Positions 19,927-33,546 of a stretch of DNA of 64,000 nt are shown one piece after another. Source of the DNA: Isoetes taiwanensis (taxonomy: Eukaryota; Streptophyta; Lycopodiopsida; Isoetales; Isoetaceae). The stretch's first letter is position 1. Each line of letters starts with the position of its first letter. Made by a program: the position numbers and the translations under genes. Under the pieces are notes generated by a model. It ran no database searches. It worked only from the letters and a program-made list of their open reading frames with translations, and was not told the origin of the DNA. The stretch spans positions 949,971 through 1,013,970 of the forward strand of contig JAJEKV010000159.1 of NCBI GenBank assembly GCA_021234155.1, given 5' to 3'.

Positions 19927-22900
19927 TTATCTTGTCAGCACTTCGACTCCAGATTCTGTTATCAGCAAGGTATGTTCAAATTGTGCAGACAAACCACCAT
20001 CAGCCGTCACAGCAGTCCAATTATCATTCCAGAAAACATGATCTGGCCTTCCAATTGTCAGCATTGGTTCTGCAAAAAAAGCACAATAAGCTATAAGCTT
20101 TCTACAGCATCATGCTTATAAAGCTTAATTTTCACTTTAAATGGGCATCAAATACATTTCTCATCCATCACATTTCACAGAGCATAAAATTTTGGTGATG
20201 GATGAAGTACTTGTTAGATAAAACAAAAAGCTGATCTAATGAGCTGCACAGATACAGTGTAGAAAAATATTAGTGCACGTTTCTCACCAATTGTGAAGGT
20301 TTGGCCAATCTGCATTCGCCCAGGTTCATTATTCCCTGCATGACATAGATCACAATCTCAATCACAAGGAAATGCATCAGATGTTGCAAATAAATAACCA
20401 ATTATTATACATCTGTGGGCTTCTGCAGTTCTGATTACATTTCTCAAGGAAAACTTCTTTCGATGTAGCTTACCATGCAATTTACCTTATTAGCTTTCTA
20501 GATATATTCATGAAATCCCAGAGAACTTTTATGCAGACATGTTTATGTGTTTGACCACTTACTGTAATGGAGGACGCTTGGAGCAGAATGGAAAACTTGT
20601 CCAACACCATGCCCAACAAAACGACGCACCACTCCATAATTGTACTTGTCTGCGTAATCACTGCAAACAATGTACAACATATGTCTGCCAATATTATGTA
20701 ACCTATAATCAGGAAACAAAGGACACAAAATAGAAGAAGCGAAGAGAGAATATGCATTGAACACAAAGCTGAGCTGTTATATCCCAAGCCACCTTCTGCC
20801 ATAAATAGTGGATCCTTTTTAATACTCAAGGGATGGTTGAATTCAATCTCTACTGATGAACATATTGTAATGCCTCGAGCACTGATTTGAATATCGATGG
20901 TACTCCCATAGGTGGAACAGGAAGATGGTCGACCTACTAAGGGAACTCCAGACAACGGGGTGAGAGCTAACTGATTTGAGCTTAAGCTCATCATTAATGA
21001 ATTGCAAAAGGGCACTGGGGGCCAAGCATTCCTAAATGGGGTAATTGGGGGATGCGAACTATGTTAACTTAATAATACCTTTCTGCTTAAAATGTCCATA
21101 TTAAATGCAAGGGAACAATTTTTACGTTATTGACTGTCTTGATTTGCAGCTGGACTGTAACTCACGGATCGACTATTATATAATTATTACCATTTACCTT
21201 GGTTTCTTATATACCTTGGTTTCTTAATTTGCAGCTGGACCTAGAATGGATTTCTGATATGAAACTCAAGGTTCGACTATTATATAATTATTTACCATTT
21301 ACCTTGGTTTCTTATATACTTATGGTAAAATAATATAGAAAAAACTTACTGAATTGCTTTGCCAATTTTTTTAATCTCAACACCTGGACCACATATTGCA
21401 ATTGCTTTCTCCAAACAGGCACGAGTGACCTATGAATAACAAGAACATCATGAATATATTCAACAAAGTGGGCTTCCAAAATAAATACATAGAACTTAAT
21501 TTGGATAGACTATGTCAGAGAGCAATTTCTTTCTTCTAGCTTATAAAACAGAACAAAAAAAAGAAATTTAGCTTACTGCCCTACAGATTCTTTATACATA
21601 TCCTGTATCTTACAAGTAGAATATCATATATATGTTTGCTAGGGCTAATAGTACAGATTTTATAGTACAGAGCTATACAATGCTAACAGCTTCAGAAGTT
21701 TATTAAAATATGCGGACACATCCAAACAATAACCAAGTAACCAAGTAATTTATAAATGGAATCTTTCATAGGATGTATCAAAGTGTTACATGGACAACAA
21801 CAAAAAATTACAAAACCATTCCTACTGAGATTTCTACCTCCACTAGCTGTTTTGATTCATCACTGACATTTCCACAGAAGAATGTTTCTGATGTGTCGCC
21901 ATGGAAGCCCTGAAGAGATTGAAAGTTTAGATGTCCTGACTGACAACTTTAACCTGGACATGCAGTAAGTTTGCTGTGATAGGCCTCAGTTAAATGACCA
22001 CTAGAACCGACTCACGTTAGGAGGTGCAAAAACTCATTTAAGGTTAAAGTTAAAAATTCGTGCAGGAAGTCCAAAATTTCCTATCCTGGCATGTTTCCCT
22101 TTCCATAACATTTACCAAATGTTCTATTATAAGCGACAGACTTTTAACATCAGAAATGTATAAAATGATGAATTCTAACTTAGAAATGTCACAGATACAC
22201 AAAAATATTGAGAAACTTACATTTAGATAGACGGTGACATCAATATTTATAATATCTCCATCCTACATAAAATTGGCACACACCCCCCATCATTAACGAA
22301 GATAGAAATCATCATAATGTGACCAGACATACAATCTGCGAGACTTTAACTAACCACAAGATGATGCATTATGCACTTCATTTGTCTGCTGGTTAATTCC
22401 TTGATGTTGATTTGTTCCTACTTGCCCTACTTGTAGGAGGAGGGTGATCTGATAATGAAAATCGGAGCAAATGAGAATGAGTGGAGGTAACAGTTAGTCC
22501 GATCTCTATGTCCCTCAGTCGTTCAACACATGATACAGGAAAGAACTTGGTTGCAGTGGGCTTTTCCAGATGGCATGCTCATATAACAGGATTGCTCAAA
22601 ACCCACTTTGGGGTCACTTTAATACGTAATGTTTCACCATCTCTATTTGGCTCTGGATTGAAGCACCTTAGGCAAGACTTAGATACACTGTACATTATGT
22701 GCTATAAACATGGCTCGACTTGGTTGCTGCAAGAGTTGCCAGACAGCATGCTCATATTATGATATACCATGACCATCTTGCTCAAATATCAAGAGTTGTT
22801 TCTAGATATATGCCAAAGCTGTTATTGATGCTTGTACCTGCAAAGGTCTTGAATCTGGGATCCCATGGCAAATGCATTCATTCACTGAGGTGCAGACACT

Positions 22901-25490
22901 TTTGGGGAAGCCCCCATAACCTAGAGGTGAAGGATATGCCCCTGCATCAATGATCATATTGTGGACAGCTTTGTCTATTTCATCTGTAGTAGTTCCTGGC
23001 TGCAGAAATAAAATACATATGTAAATGCTTAGGTGACATTTCTCACTTCTCGTGTATACTTATAAATAAATATAAATATGTCAAAGATTATGAAACATGT
23101 GCTGCTTCCAATTGACATAAAATGTTCTACCATTAAAATGCTCTACACAAATAGGGTGGGAATCAGGGAATGGGTCAGAGACAAGGTCATTAGTAGATTA
23201 TGGATAAACACGCAAGGTTAAATGGATTTCTATTGAAGAAAAATAAATCCAATGGTTATTTATACAGCACAATAGTATTTCTAGATCATATACCACTTGC
23301 TGTAATGACACTTGATTTGTCAAATGGGCGTTAGTTCCCATCACCTAAAGAGTGTGGATGACGGCATAAGACTCCTAGATCTCAAAGGACTTGCAAAACA
23401 TGTCCTTCAAGGAAAGTTGATGATGAACATCATTCTTTTTATGGATTGTCCTGCTTATGAGATTATTAGAGATCAACATCGATTTCAAGATGAAGATCTA
23501 CAAACAACACAAAAAATTCCCAGCATCCCTCCCAGAATTAATTGCAACTGCATGAATCTGTCTTGCAGGTTTGACTTATTTGAACTCTTTCTGGGGAGAT
23601 TGTCTATGTGCACCTTGTTGCCTTTCATTTCCTCTACTACACTGTCGGTCTTTAAAATATGACAAATTATCATCATCATAAAAAAAACGGTTTCCTCTAC
23701 CTGGATGCCTGTTTCTTGATGATCATCATTGTCGTCAAAAAAACAGGCACTTTGCATTAATTAAATATATGAATCCTGTATGAACTTGATGTTAAAGAGA
23801 CCATTGAGAACCTCAGGCATTATGCAAATAGTAAGCTACTAGTATATTTTAAGACTTTAAAGAACTCCAGCCATCATAATATCAGATAATGCTGTCAGCC
23901 TCGCTATAAGTTTTGGTTTACCTTCACTAGTGTGCCAGCAAAATCTCGGACCCTAGCTGCAAGTTGACCTGCAGCTTTCATGTGTTTTATGCCTTCTTCA
24001 TCCTGTATTTGTGGTTCGTTGAGAAAAGGCGGTGCATCACTTGACCCTACATACGGCGGTCTTGGGATATGACCAGGTACTGATAAGGTTGGAGACACTT
24101 TCCCTGGCCTCAGCTTTGAACGATTCTGCTGCTGTTCTAGTCTGCATTTCATATTAGTAAATGCACAAGAAACATGCAGAACTGTAGCATGTGAATTATA
24201 AACTCATTCAACTGAAATAGCATGTGGATTGTAGATTCGTTCAGTTGTTCACATACAAGGGTTAACTCAAACTCAGGCATTTCCAAAAACACATTAGCAG
24301 ATACTGAAATGATAGAAACGCAGCAGCAGAGGGAAATCAAAAGCTAAAACTTAACAGATTGAAGGTCAAAATATTTTGTACAACAAGTACTTTTTCATTC
24401 ATTCAGATTTGTTGTACTCTTGGATCATCAAGCTTGTCATATATGCAGCCTTGCAGGTTCTTGTTAACCTAGTTAAAAGTCCAAGCATGTATCTCTGAAT
24501 TACAGAAGAAACATATTTTCTCTTCTGCAATTTTGACGTGATCCATTGCCATGATATACTAATATTGAAGTATAGTTTGTCTGTTACTCGTAAATTGCAC
24601 ACTGAAGCATCACATTATAACAAGTAATTGGCAACACAAATGAGAGAATTGACTGTCAATGACTAACCTTTTACTCAAAAAAAGTTCTGCAAATCCTGAC
24701 TTCTTTTTTGCAACAATTAAATTATGTTTGGATCTACTCCCTCCTCCTGTATCCAAATGACAATCATGTAAACATAAAAAAAATAGATGATCATCATAAC
24801 AATAATAGGAAAATATGTGCACAGAATGGGCTGCGGCAGCAAATCTGATTTCCAGGCATAATGTCTGAGTGCAAATTTGCTGGTATAGGATAGCATGTCA
24901 TAGTTCATAAAAGCTTATTGGAAGATTATGCATAGAGTTTCTGTTCGAGAGAATGGGTTCTCAAACTATTTTCTTCAAGAAGGATATGGGGTATACTATG
25001 TTAATAAGGCTACTTAGGATGTGCGACGTACCTGTGTTGTGAATACTTCTAAGCCCCCGAAGTCTAAGTGGACCAATGAGATGTGAAATTCATGGCAGAA
25101 GAACAGCAGCCTGGTTTAGAGAATTAAAGATCAGAATAGTGTGGGATAGAACTTAGGAAGATATATGACCATTGCAGCATTGGCAGACTTCCTATTTAAT
25201 CAGATGTAATCTAATGCAATATTTTTATCAAGGGAGTTGAAAAGATTTCCTCGAATAAGAATGTCAAAAGTGAAGCATTATTGAAGTAAAAGCTTACCTG
25301 GTAATTGGAAGAACGGCGAACGGCAACAGCTCTGTATGCAAGCAGTACAAAACAAGTTTGTTCCCCACACGGAGGAAGAAAGGTCGAGGCCATGCAGCTG
25401 AGAATTTCGGCACCACCAAGAGGCAGCAGAGGAGGAGACAGAGGGTGAAGAAGATGCAAAGCTCCATCTAATCCCAGCTGCTGCGGCCAT
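19927..25490 (-). CDS. MAP1: Organellar methionine aminopeptidase, type I (10 exons)
   Basis: Removes the initiator Met from nascent proteins, a metalloprotease of the M24 family. Exons (minus): 25298-25490, 24668-24746, 23922-24141, 22838-22999, 22221-22262, 21838-21909, 21350-21429, 20563-20660, 20288-20335, 19927-20069. All junctions are GT-AG and in phase; total 1137 nt, 378 aa. Residues 1-65 are Ala/Ser-rich with few acidic residues ([20 protein letters not shown]), a plastid and/or mitochondrial transit peptide by inference. The core starts [20 protein letters not shown]. Active-site residues are all present: H209 (CHGIP), metal ligands D226 (NIDVT), D237 (HGDTS), H300 (GHGVG), E332 (TIEPM) and E363 (FEHT). 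It lacks the N-terminal zinc fingers of the cytosolic MAP1A type and matches the MAP1B/C/D group; which paralog is uncertain. Looks functional. Confidence 0.93.
21138..21321. repeat. Tandem duplication inside an aminopeptidase intron
   Basis: Two copies of a segment of about 90 bp with TTTGCAGCTGGAC, TCGACTATTATATAATTA and TTACCATTTACCTTGGTTTC. It lies in the intron between exons 7 and 8 and carries acceptor-like TTTGCAG sequences. Confidence 0.65.
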
Positions 25491-27660
25491 AGCTGCTGTC
25501 TGTTCCAGAAATGTGTTGTAACTTTAACCGAAATAATCCATACATAAACCATTCTTTTTTTGTCTCGATATTTGCTGAAGAAAACTCAAAATAATTGTCT
25601 AGTTTAGCTTCGGAAATAGATGGCCGTGGGCCGTTGAGTTGATGGGCAGCATATTCGCCACATTGTTCCAGATTCATGGAAATATGGGTCTATTTCTTAT
25701 TCAAGGGTTTATGGGATTTGTTTTTAAGATTGAATATGAACCATTGATCTCCAGCATATCCAGAGCATCATACTAAATCAATGGCTAACATCTGTTTGGC
25801 AGGAAAATTCTTTGCCACTTTCTAAGGTCACTTTCAAACCCATGGTGCAAACAAAAACACCCCTGCCACAATATGGACCGAAGGTATGGGCTTAAACCAT
25901 AGCTACTTTGCGTTCGCCCTCTGAACAACAGCCCCCGCCGGGCATCCCCCGCTCTACCGGTTCTACCCGCCGGGAACCAATCCCCCCGCTCCACCCGCAT
26001 GCAAACCCGTAAGTGTAGGTCCCGATTAGAATAAGAAGTTTCCCCACCCGCCTGTAATGTAAAACAGATCGGAATTGGTCTGGGGAAATTTCTCAAGGAT
26101 TGGCACCCCCTATGAGCTTTCTTTTGAGCGGTCTTATTTCGTACACGGCAGCTCGAAACTTTGCTCACAAACTAGCACATGCGGTTTAACTCTCGCCTAA
26201 ACTGCTCCACTTCCTTATTAAAGCTTGAACCACGAGGAAAGCGGGGGTTTTGTGGTTGATGCCACAATCTACAAGGCCTCCCTGCCAAGACAATCTAACC
26301 CTTGCCGGAAGTTTGCGGGAAATATAGCTCCATTGGAGGCCTAAATTACTGACCATCGCCGTAACACACCCACCTAACACGCCAAACTCTCCAACAATAG
26401 GGATCGCCTACCGCTTCCGCCGGAATCAATCCTTTGCCACCGTTTGGCAACAATCGAACGATCCAAATCCTTTTGCCACTGCTTGCCACTGTTTGGCAAC
26501 AACCAGGAACATGCCAAGCATGCCCTTCAACACAAGAATATGAAGAGCCCTTCAATCGGATTTGCAGAGCCCTGGATTGCACGCCTCAAGACGCCCAAGA
26601 AAATAGAAAAGGAGCGTGTCCTTTTATCCACACTGTACAAATACTTTTTCTTTTCCAATCATAGCAAAAAAAAGTAAAAAACACACCAAAATAGCAACGT
26701 GACCACTAAATGCAATTAAGCTGCTCAAACATGGCAAAATATACCCTTTTCTATACAATGCGACATCAAAATCATAGTCCCAACCATTGCGAGAAGGCCC
26801 TCCCACAATACGAAACTAAAAACGTGGAAGTTTATAACTTTTTGTGAAAAAATGCATGACAAATCCTAAGGTCTAGATTGGACATATGGTAGAAAAACAG
26901 TATTGTCATAAACATGAACATATAATTTTTCAACACTCACTAAGGTCTGAAACTGAATGATTTTTGTACAGGGCATAGCCTCCACAGGGAGGCGGCCATA
27001 CAACCACATTGTAAACAACAGACAAACAGCTTTTATACAAACTACTCTTCCATCTTCCTCTTGTTGCACCCCGCACCTGGATTGTGTCGTCGTCTCATCG
27101 CTTCCACCTGAAACTCTTTCAGAAAGGTTGAGGTGAGATCGAATAGCACCCCTTTTCAGGATCGCGGAGTTAACTCGTCAACAAGTCTGGTATCTTCTCC
27201 CTCACCTCTAAAACATAGCGTGCCTCGAATTCTGATTCTTCAGTACTATCACCAATAACAATAAACTCTCGTCCCCCTTCATGAATGGCTCTCCTATTAT
27301 CTCCATCTGCACGAACAAAGAAACCCATGGGCATGCATGTAAAGGGGAATATATGGGGCATCCGAATCCGGAATCTCTGGAGGGGAGGGGCGCACTTATT
27401 ATATAATGTCAGCATTGTCCCAGAAATGCCGCCCTCTCTTCCCTATCCACTCTATAGGCACCATCCCAGGTTGGCTGCCAAATAATGCCATCCGGACATC
27501 CTTGTAAGTACACCATTCAGGTGCCAACATGATAGGCTATGCAGCTTGCATCCGTTCAAGGGAAATATAAGCTGAATTGTTTGGTAAAACCCAAGAACTT
27601 GCCAACCTAAATTTTGAAGTTTGCAACATAGATTTTACCGTGTGAAGAAAAGAAACGGTC
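25491..27660. other. Intergenic region, no assigned gene
   Basis: 25491-25700 is the likely promoter/5'UTR of the aminopeptidase gene. 25900-26580 is GC-richer, with CCGCCGGG and repeated TTTGGCAACAA blocks near 26440-26510. A minus-strand frame at 27415-27170 (GGREFIVIGDSTEESEFEAR) is protein-like but unassigned. Confidence 0.35.
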
Positions 27661-28790
27661 TCCCATCATGATAGAGCAAGTAATGGAAAGCTTTTTGCTC
27701 TTCAATCTGATTCAAAAAAAGCCATTCCTTTTTTTTAGAGCTTCTGCTATTCTTGTTAAATAACCTACTACTATCCCTGAATATCTGTATGACGAATTCT
27801 TTTTGTTGCAAGAAACATATATGAATTTATTAGGTACATGTGATTCGGAATAAGTAGTGGGAACTGAGCCTATCCTACCTTATCAATCCATTTCGTTTTG
27901 CCAAAATGGATCTCCTTCACATCAAGCCTAGCTGACAATCTATCTCCTTGGCCAGGATGGATCTCTGATTCAACTCTTCCTCTATCTACGGTGGACGAAT
28001 CTATTTCTATCTAAACTAATCCCAAAGCCCGAACGATGTAAACTACATCTTTATGAGTCCCATTGTTTCTACTTACTGGTGATTAGAGTTTATTTGTCAG
28101 TAATTGTAGTTAAAAGGTAGAGGATAGAGAACCTGTTAAAAGTTTTTGTCATGGTTAGAGCCACTAGAAAAATTGTGGATTAATTTTATGATTTTAATGC
28201 TTCCTTCTGATGGTTGTTCATGCCATTAATATCTGCATAATATTATGGTTGGTGCCATATGTATTTGATATTAATGGATGACAGAAAATTTTTAGATTGG
28301 TACAGTAGTTGGTGCTACTAGTTAAGGTAGGTGCTTCAACAAAAAAAACCACGATTCTTTCTTAAACCTGACCATTATTTGAATTTAGATATCTAGTTAA
28401 TTATCTTGATATCTTTCAATTCAATCCTTTCAATAGCTTACTCCAATCCTTAGCCTTAAAATTGTGATCGCAGTAAATAATTGGTGCTATTTATGAGATC
28501 ATAACCCTAGCCTTTGGACCATGAAATGGATTGACTTGGTGCTCATGTACATTTAGATTGAGTTGGTGCTCATAAACATATGGATTGAGTTGGTGCTCAA
28601 GTACAAATGGATGGAATGAGTTGGTGTTCATATGATACAAATCGAGTTGGTGCTCAACTTATAGTTGACAAATACAACTGAGGTCAATTGCTTCCTAGAA
28701 AGGGAGGAATTGATACGAATATGGTAGCTCGGGGGTGTGGTCTTGAACGTTAGTCTTGGTGGACTAGCATGAGTGCCTAAGTTTAGTAAA

Positions 28791-30035
28791 TTACTAGTTA
28801 CGGTGCCCGCGTTACTGAGCATAAATTGGAAATATGTAAATGTTTCCTCTTCAATATTTGCATCCATAAATTACTTATTTGTATTTCTAAAAACTTTGAT
28901 GTAGACAAATACTCTCTCACAACACAGATACACCCTATTTAACTTTAAAACCTTTGATCTAGACAAATACACTCTGATAGCACAGATACACCATAAAATT
29001 TCATCATATGTTTGTTAACCTGTAAACAATGTTTAAAAGTGACGTGTTAAGGTGCTGCTACAACTCTTAAATGGCTAAAGCTAAAAACCTATCAACCAAT
29101 ACCTCCTCACCAACATGAAGCAAAAAAAGTGAAATTTCCCAAAAATGTCCAGGAATAGCAAGACAATGCAAATTGTCAAAGCAAAAATGCAGTTGTATTG
29201 CATGGGACAGATATTTAGAAAACTATATGATGCCATAACAAATACTGAATGGCACAAAACCTTCCGTGCTCTCATTCTTCTCATTCTATTTACCAAGACT
29301 TGTAGTGATAAATTGTTGCAGTTGTCCTCGACACCTCTTCTCACTCTACTTTACCAAGACTTGCAGTGCTAAACTGTTGGAGTTGGTTGCCCTTGACATG
29401 GCTTCAACAACTCCATATAAAAAGAGCCACCTATTAATGCTTTTGCTACATCTAACGATTTCCAACAAATTCATCCCTTACAAATTGATGCTTCGACCAT
29501 TTTTCTTTGAGATACATTATGATATAAGCCTTGGTTGACATAAAATGTATTTTCTTGTGCAGCAAATTTATTGAGAACGTTTTGGAGATTGCATGGTTAA
29601 AATCGTACGTTACATTTGAAGGTTAATGGAGGGAGATCTTATTCGTGAGCTGGTGTAAAAACCATGTACACATAATCCATCCCATTTGGATTTTGATATT
29701 TCAATCTAACCACATTTGTGATTTTGTGTTTGCGTCACACAGAGACAGAATATAATTGGATATGCATGTACTTGATGAGTATAGCTTTTTTTAAAAGATA
29801 ACTTGTGTCAATAAGATTAAGTTGTGAAGGAAAGCTTCTTATGGACACTGTACAATTACGATAAATGCAAGGCAAAAAACGAAGCTACCTAAATTAACTT
29901 GTCAAGGTGCAACCTCTCTTTGAGAAGAGCTACACTCGTCCATTGTCTTTGTCTGCTTATTGGGTGTCAAAGCTACTGGAAAGTTATTTTCTGAAGAATT
30001 TTCTCTCTCTAGCATAAAGCAGTGAATTCCCAGAA
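28791..30035. other. Sequence between LTR copy 0 and LTR copy 1
   Basis: A local direct repeat at 28880-28995 (TTTGATGTAGACAAATAC / TTTGATCTAGACAAATAC and ACAGATACACC twice). No gene seen. Confidence 0.4.
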
Positions 30036-31454
30036 TGTAAATTGCATCTTTATGAGTCGCATTGTTTCTAGTTGCTGGTGATTACAGTTTGCTTGTCAGT
30101 AATTGTGGTTAAAAGGTGGAGGATAGAGAACCTATTAAAAGTTTATGTCATGGTTAGCGCCACTAGAGAAATTGTAGATTAATTTTATGATTTTAATGCT
30201 TCCTTCTGATGGTTGTTCATGCCATTAATATCTGGATAATATTATGGTTGGTGCCATACGTATTTGATATTAATGGATGACATTGAAAATTTTAGATTGG
30301 TATCTAAAAATTTGAGCAGTAGTTGGTGCTTCAACACAAAAATCCACTATTCTTTCTTAAACCTTACCATTATTTGAATTTTGATATCTTTCAATTCAGT
30401 CCTTTCAATAGCTTACTCCAATCCTTAGCCTTAAAATTGTGATCGCAGTAAATAATTGGTGCTATTTATGAGATCATAACCCTAGCCTTTGGACCATGAA
30501 ACGGATTGACTTGGTGCTCATGTACATTTAGATTGAGTTGGTGCTCATAAACATATGGATTGAGTTGGTGCTCAAGTACAAATGGATGGAATGAGTTGGT
30601 ATTCATATGATACAAATCGAGTTGGTGCTCAATTTATGGTTGACGAATACAACTGAGGTCAATTGCTTCCCAGAAAGGGAGGAATTGATACGAATATGGT
30701 AGCTCGAGGGTGTGGTCCTGAACGTTAGTCTTGGTGGACTAGCATGAGTGTCTAAGTTTGGTAAATTATTGGCAAGGCAATAAAGGCAACCTATGGTCTA
30801 TATTTAACTATGATGCCAAAAAGGCTTGCAAAATAAAATGGGCTAAACTTTCCGTAGTTCGTCCGAATATAAGAGATATGGCCGAATGAGTGATAGGGGG
30901 TCAAGAAAGACTTCTCTACTCCTTCGCTCTTGAATCTGATTCAAAGAAAGCCATTATTGTTTCATAGAGCTTCTGCTATTCTTGTTCTATAATCTACTAC
31001 GATCCCAGAGCCTAACTCTTGGTGTTCTTTATTGAGGACTGCCAACTCGAGGGAGGAACTACCAGTGGAAGCTGATTGTCAGGCCTTGCCATAATTCTGC
31101 CAATTCTTAGTATTGATTGACCCAATTGGGTAATGAACTACCATGAATTTGCTATTGGATTGGATCTCTCGCTAATTTTGGTGAACTGGAGTTTGATTAT
31201 AGAAGCTATTGGTGTAACTTCTGGCACATGGTTCTTAAGCTAGTTTTGGAGATTTGGCCAACATCTCAAGTAAGTTGTGTTCATTTGCTTTTCACATTGC
31301 AAAAGAGGTATTTGTCTCTGCTAACAGTTTCTTTATGGTTAATATAGCAATTCTAGATGGTTTGCAGTTTGGGTCACCTTGTTTTATCTGACAAAGTATC
31401 GTAATATGGCTTTGGATATATAAAAGATATGGATCATTGGAGTGATCCATAACA
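30036..31454 (+). repeat. LTR copy 1 (1419 bp)
   Basis: Starts TGTAAATTGC and ends CCATAACA, followed by the diverged primer-binding site TGATATCAGAGCC at 31457. Lacks both MITEs present in sister copies and so shows their empty sites. Confidence 0.65.
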
Positions 31455-31975
31455 ATTGATATCAGAGCCTAGCTATTTTTCATGTTTGCAAGTCCAGTTG
31501 ATGCTGGAGATTGCAAACTGGAATAGAGATTCTTATTCTTGCTATTCTTGAGATTTGCAAGTCAACTAGTTCGTGATGTGATTGCAAACTGGAATAGAAA
31601 TCCTTCTCATGAGAACCCAAATGATTTCTCTCCATGAATCTAATTTATTTGATATATTCTTAACAATCTATCCTTTTAAAAGCAAGAGAGCCTTTTACAA
31701 CAATGAGCCCTTTGCATATCTATATGGAAAAAACCCTTTTTTCTGCGTAAAACATGTATGAAAAAAAAAAAAAAAAAAAAAAAAAATTAGTGGAAACTAA
31801 GCCTATCCTACCTTATCAATCCATTTCGTTTTGCCAAAATGGATCTCCTTCACATCAAGCCTATCCAAAGCTGACAATCTATCTCCTTGGCCAGGATGGA
31901 CCTCTTATTCAACTATTCCTATACCTACGGTAGACGAATCTATTTCTATCTAAACTAATTTCAAAGCCCGAACTA
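31455..31975 (+). other. Internal region 1 with an A27 tract
   Basis: Begins ATTGATATCAGAGCC. Carries the repeated motif GATTGCAAACTGGAATAGA and an uninterrupted run of 27 A at 31761-31787 that the sister internal region does not have. No ORF. Confidence 0.55.
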
Positions 31976-32275
31976 TGTAAACTGCATCTATGAGTTCCAT
32001 TGTTTCTAGTTGCTATGATTAGAGTTTATTTGTCAGCAATTGTGGTTAAAAAGTAGAGGATAGAGAACCTGTTAAAAGTTTATGTCATGAGAACCTGTTA
32101 AAAGTTTATGTCATGGTTAGAGCCACTAGAGAAATTGTAGATTAATTTTATGATTTTAATGCTTCCTTCTGATGGCTGTTCATACCATTAGTATCTGCAT
32201 AATATTATGGTTGGTGCCATACGTATTTGATATTAACGGATGACATTGAAAATTTTAGATTGGTATTTAAAAATT

Positions 32276-32475
32276 GGGAAAAACTATAATATACCCCTAA
32301 CTTTTTGCAAAATTCACAACATACCCCTAACTTTTAGAAAATTCATGAAATGCCCCTAACGTATGGGTTTTTAGGGGCATTTTGTGAATTTTTAGGGGCA
32401 TTTTGTGAATTTTTAGAAAGTTAGGGGTATAGTGTGAATTTTGCAAAAAGTTAGGGGTATTTTGTAGTTTTCCCC
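32276..32475. mobile_element. 200-bp MITE with 9-bp TSD
   Basis: Inverted ends: GGGAAAAACTATAATATACC on the left and, read from the right, GGGGAAAACTACAAAATACC, both continuing CCTAACTTTTTGCAAAATTC. Flanked by TTAAAAATT at 32267-32275 and 32476-32484. LTR copy 1 has the empty site (CTAAAAATTTGAGC). A 9-bp TSD fits Mutator-like elements. Confidence 0.8.
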
Positions 32476-33073
32476 TTAAAAATTTGAGCAGTAGTTGGTG
32501 CTACTAGTTAAGGTTGGTGCTTCAACAAAAAAATCCACTATTCTTTCTTAAACCTTACCATTATTTGAATTTAGATGTCTACTTCATGATCTTGATATCT
32601 TTCAATTCAGTCCTTTCAATAGCTTACTCCAATCCTTAGCTTTAAAATTGTGATCGCAGTAAATAATTGGTGCTATTTATGAGATCATAACCCTAGCCTT
32701 TAGACCATGAAACGAATTGAGCTGGTGCTCATGTACATTTAGATTGAGTTGGTGCTCATAAACATATGGATTGAGTTAGTGCTCAAGTACAAATGGATAG
32801 AATGAGTTGGTGCTCATATGATACAAATCGAGTTGGTGCTCAACTTGTGGTTTACGAATACATCTGAGGTCAATTGCTTCCCAGAAAGGGAGGAATTGAT
32901 ACGAATATGGTAGCTCAGTGGTGTGGTCTTGGACGTTAGTCTTGAGGGACTAGCATGAGTGTCTAAGTTCGGCAAATTATTGGCAAGGCAATAAAGGCAA
33001 TCTATGGTCTATAATTAACTATGATGTTAAAAAGGCTTGCAAAATAAAAAGGGATAAAGTCGCAAGAGAGGCC

Positions 33074-33081
33074 TATAAATA
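33074..33081 (+). promoter_or_regulatory. TATA box in LTR copy 2
   Basis: CCTATAAATAGAAG, a classical plant TATA context, followed about 30 bp later by CAATTACACATG-type sequence. It lies in the segment missing from the sister LTRs, so this copy is the only one with a recognisable core promoter. Confidence 0.45.
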
Positions 33082-33343
33082 GAAGCTAAACTTCAATTAC
33101 ACATGTCTCTGCAAACAAAGATCGAAGTTGAGCAAGCGTTACTTTTATGGAACCTTCCCGGAGTCTAGTTTTCGAATAAGAGCAGTACTTTTCGTAGTTC
33201 GTCCGAATAAGAGAGATATGGCTGAAAGAGCGACAGGGGGTCAAGAAAGACTGCTCTACTCCTTCGCTCTTGAATCTGATTCAAAGAAAGCCATTACTTT
33301 TTCCCAGACCTTCTGCTATTCTTGTTCAATAACCTACTACTAT

Positions 33344-33546
33344 CACTACAAGGGACCGTTGTTGTTCAACGACGTCGAGGCGTCGTTAAACAACGTGTCA
33401 ATTGCGACAAGTATTTCGACGTCATGACTTCGTTGAACGACGTTTAAAGTCATTAAACTACGTCGCAATAATGACGTTATTAATGACGCCGACACGTCAT
33501 TTAACGGTGCCTCGAAGTCATTGAACAACGACGATCCCTTGTAGTG
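33344..33546. mobile_element. CACTA-type MITE, 203 bp
   Basis: Terminal inverted repeats CACTACAAGGGA and TCCCTTGTAGTG, flanked by the 3-bp near-duplication TAT/TAC expected for CACTA transposons. Subterminal ACGTC/GACGT motifs are repeated. Sister sequence near 27765 keeps the empty site CTACTACTATCCCTGA. No coding capacity. Confidence 0.85.

Noticed and set aside
25211-25552. 113-codon minus-strand ORF over the aminopeptidase first exon
   Set aside because: Out of frame with the transit peptide that joins in phase to nine downstream exons.
31130-31145. ACCCAATTGGGT in LTR copy 1 as another palindrome copy
   Set aside because: Different symmetry (CCCAATTGGG, inverted relative to AAATTGGGC...GCCCAATTT); it belongs to the LTR.
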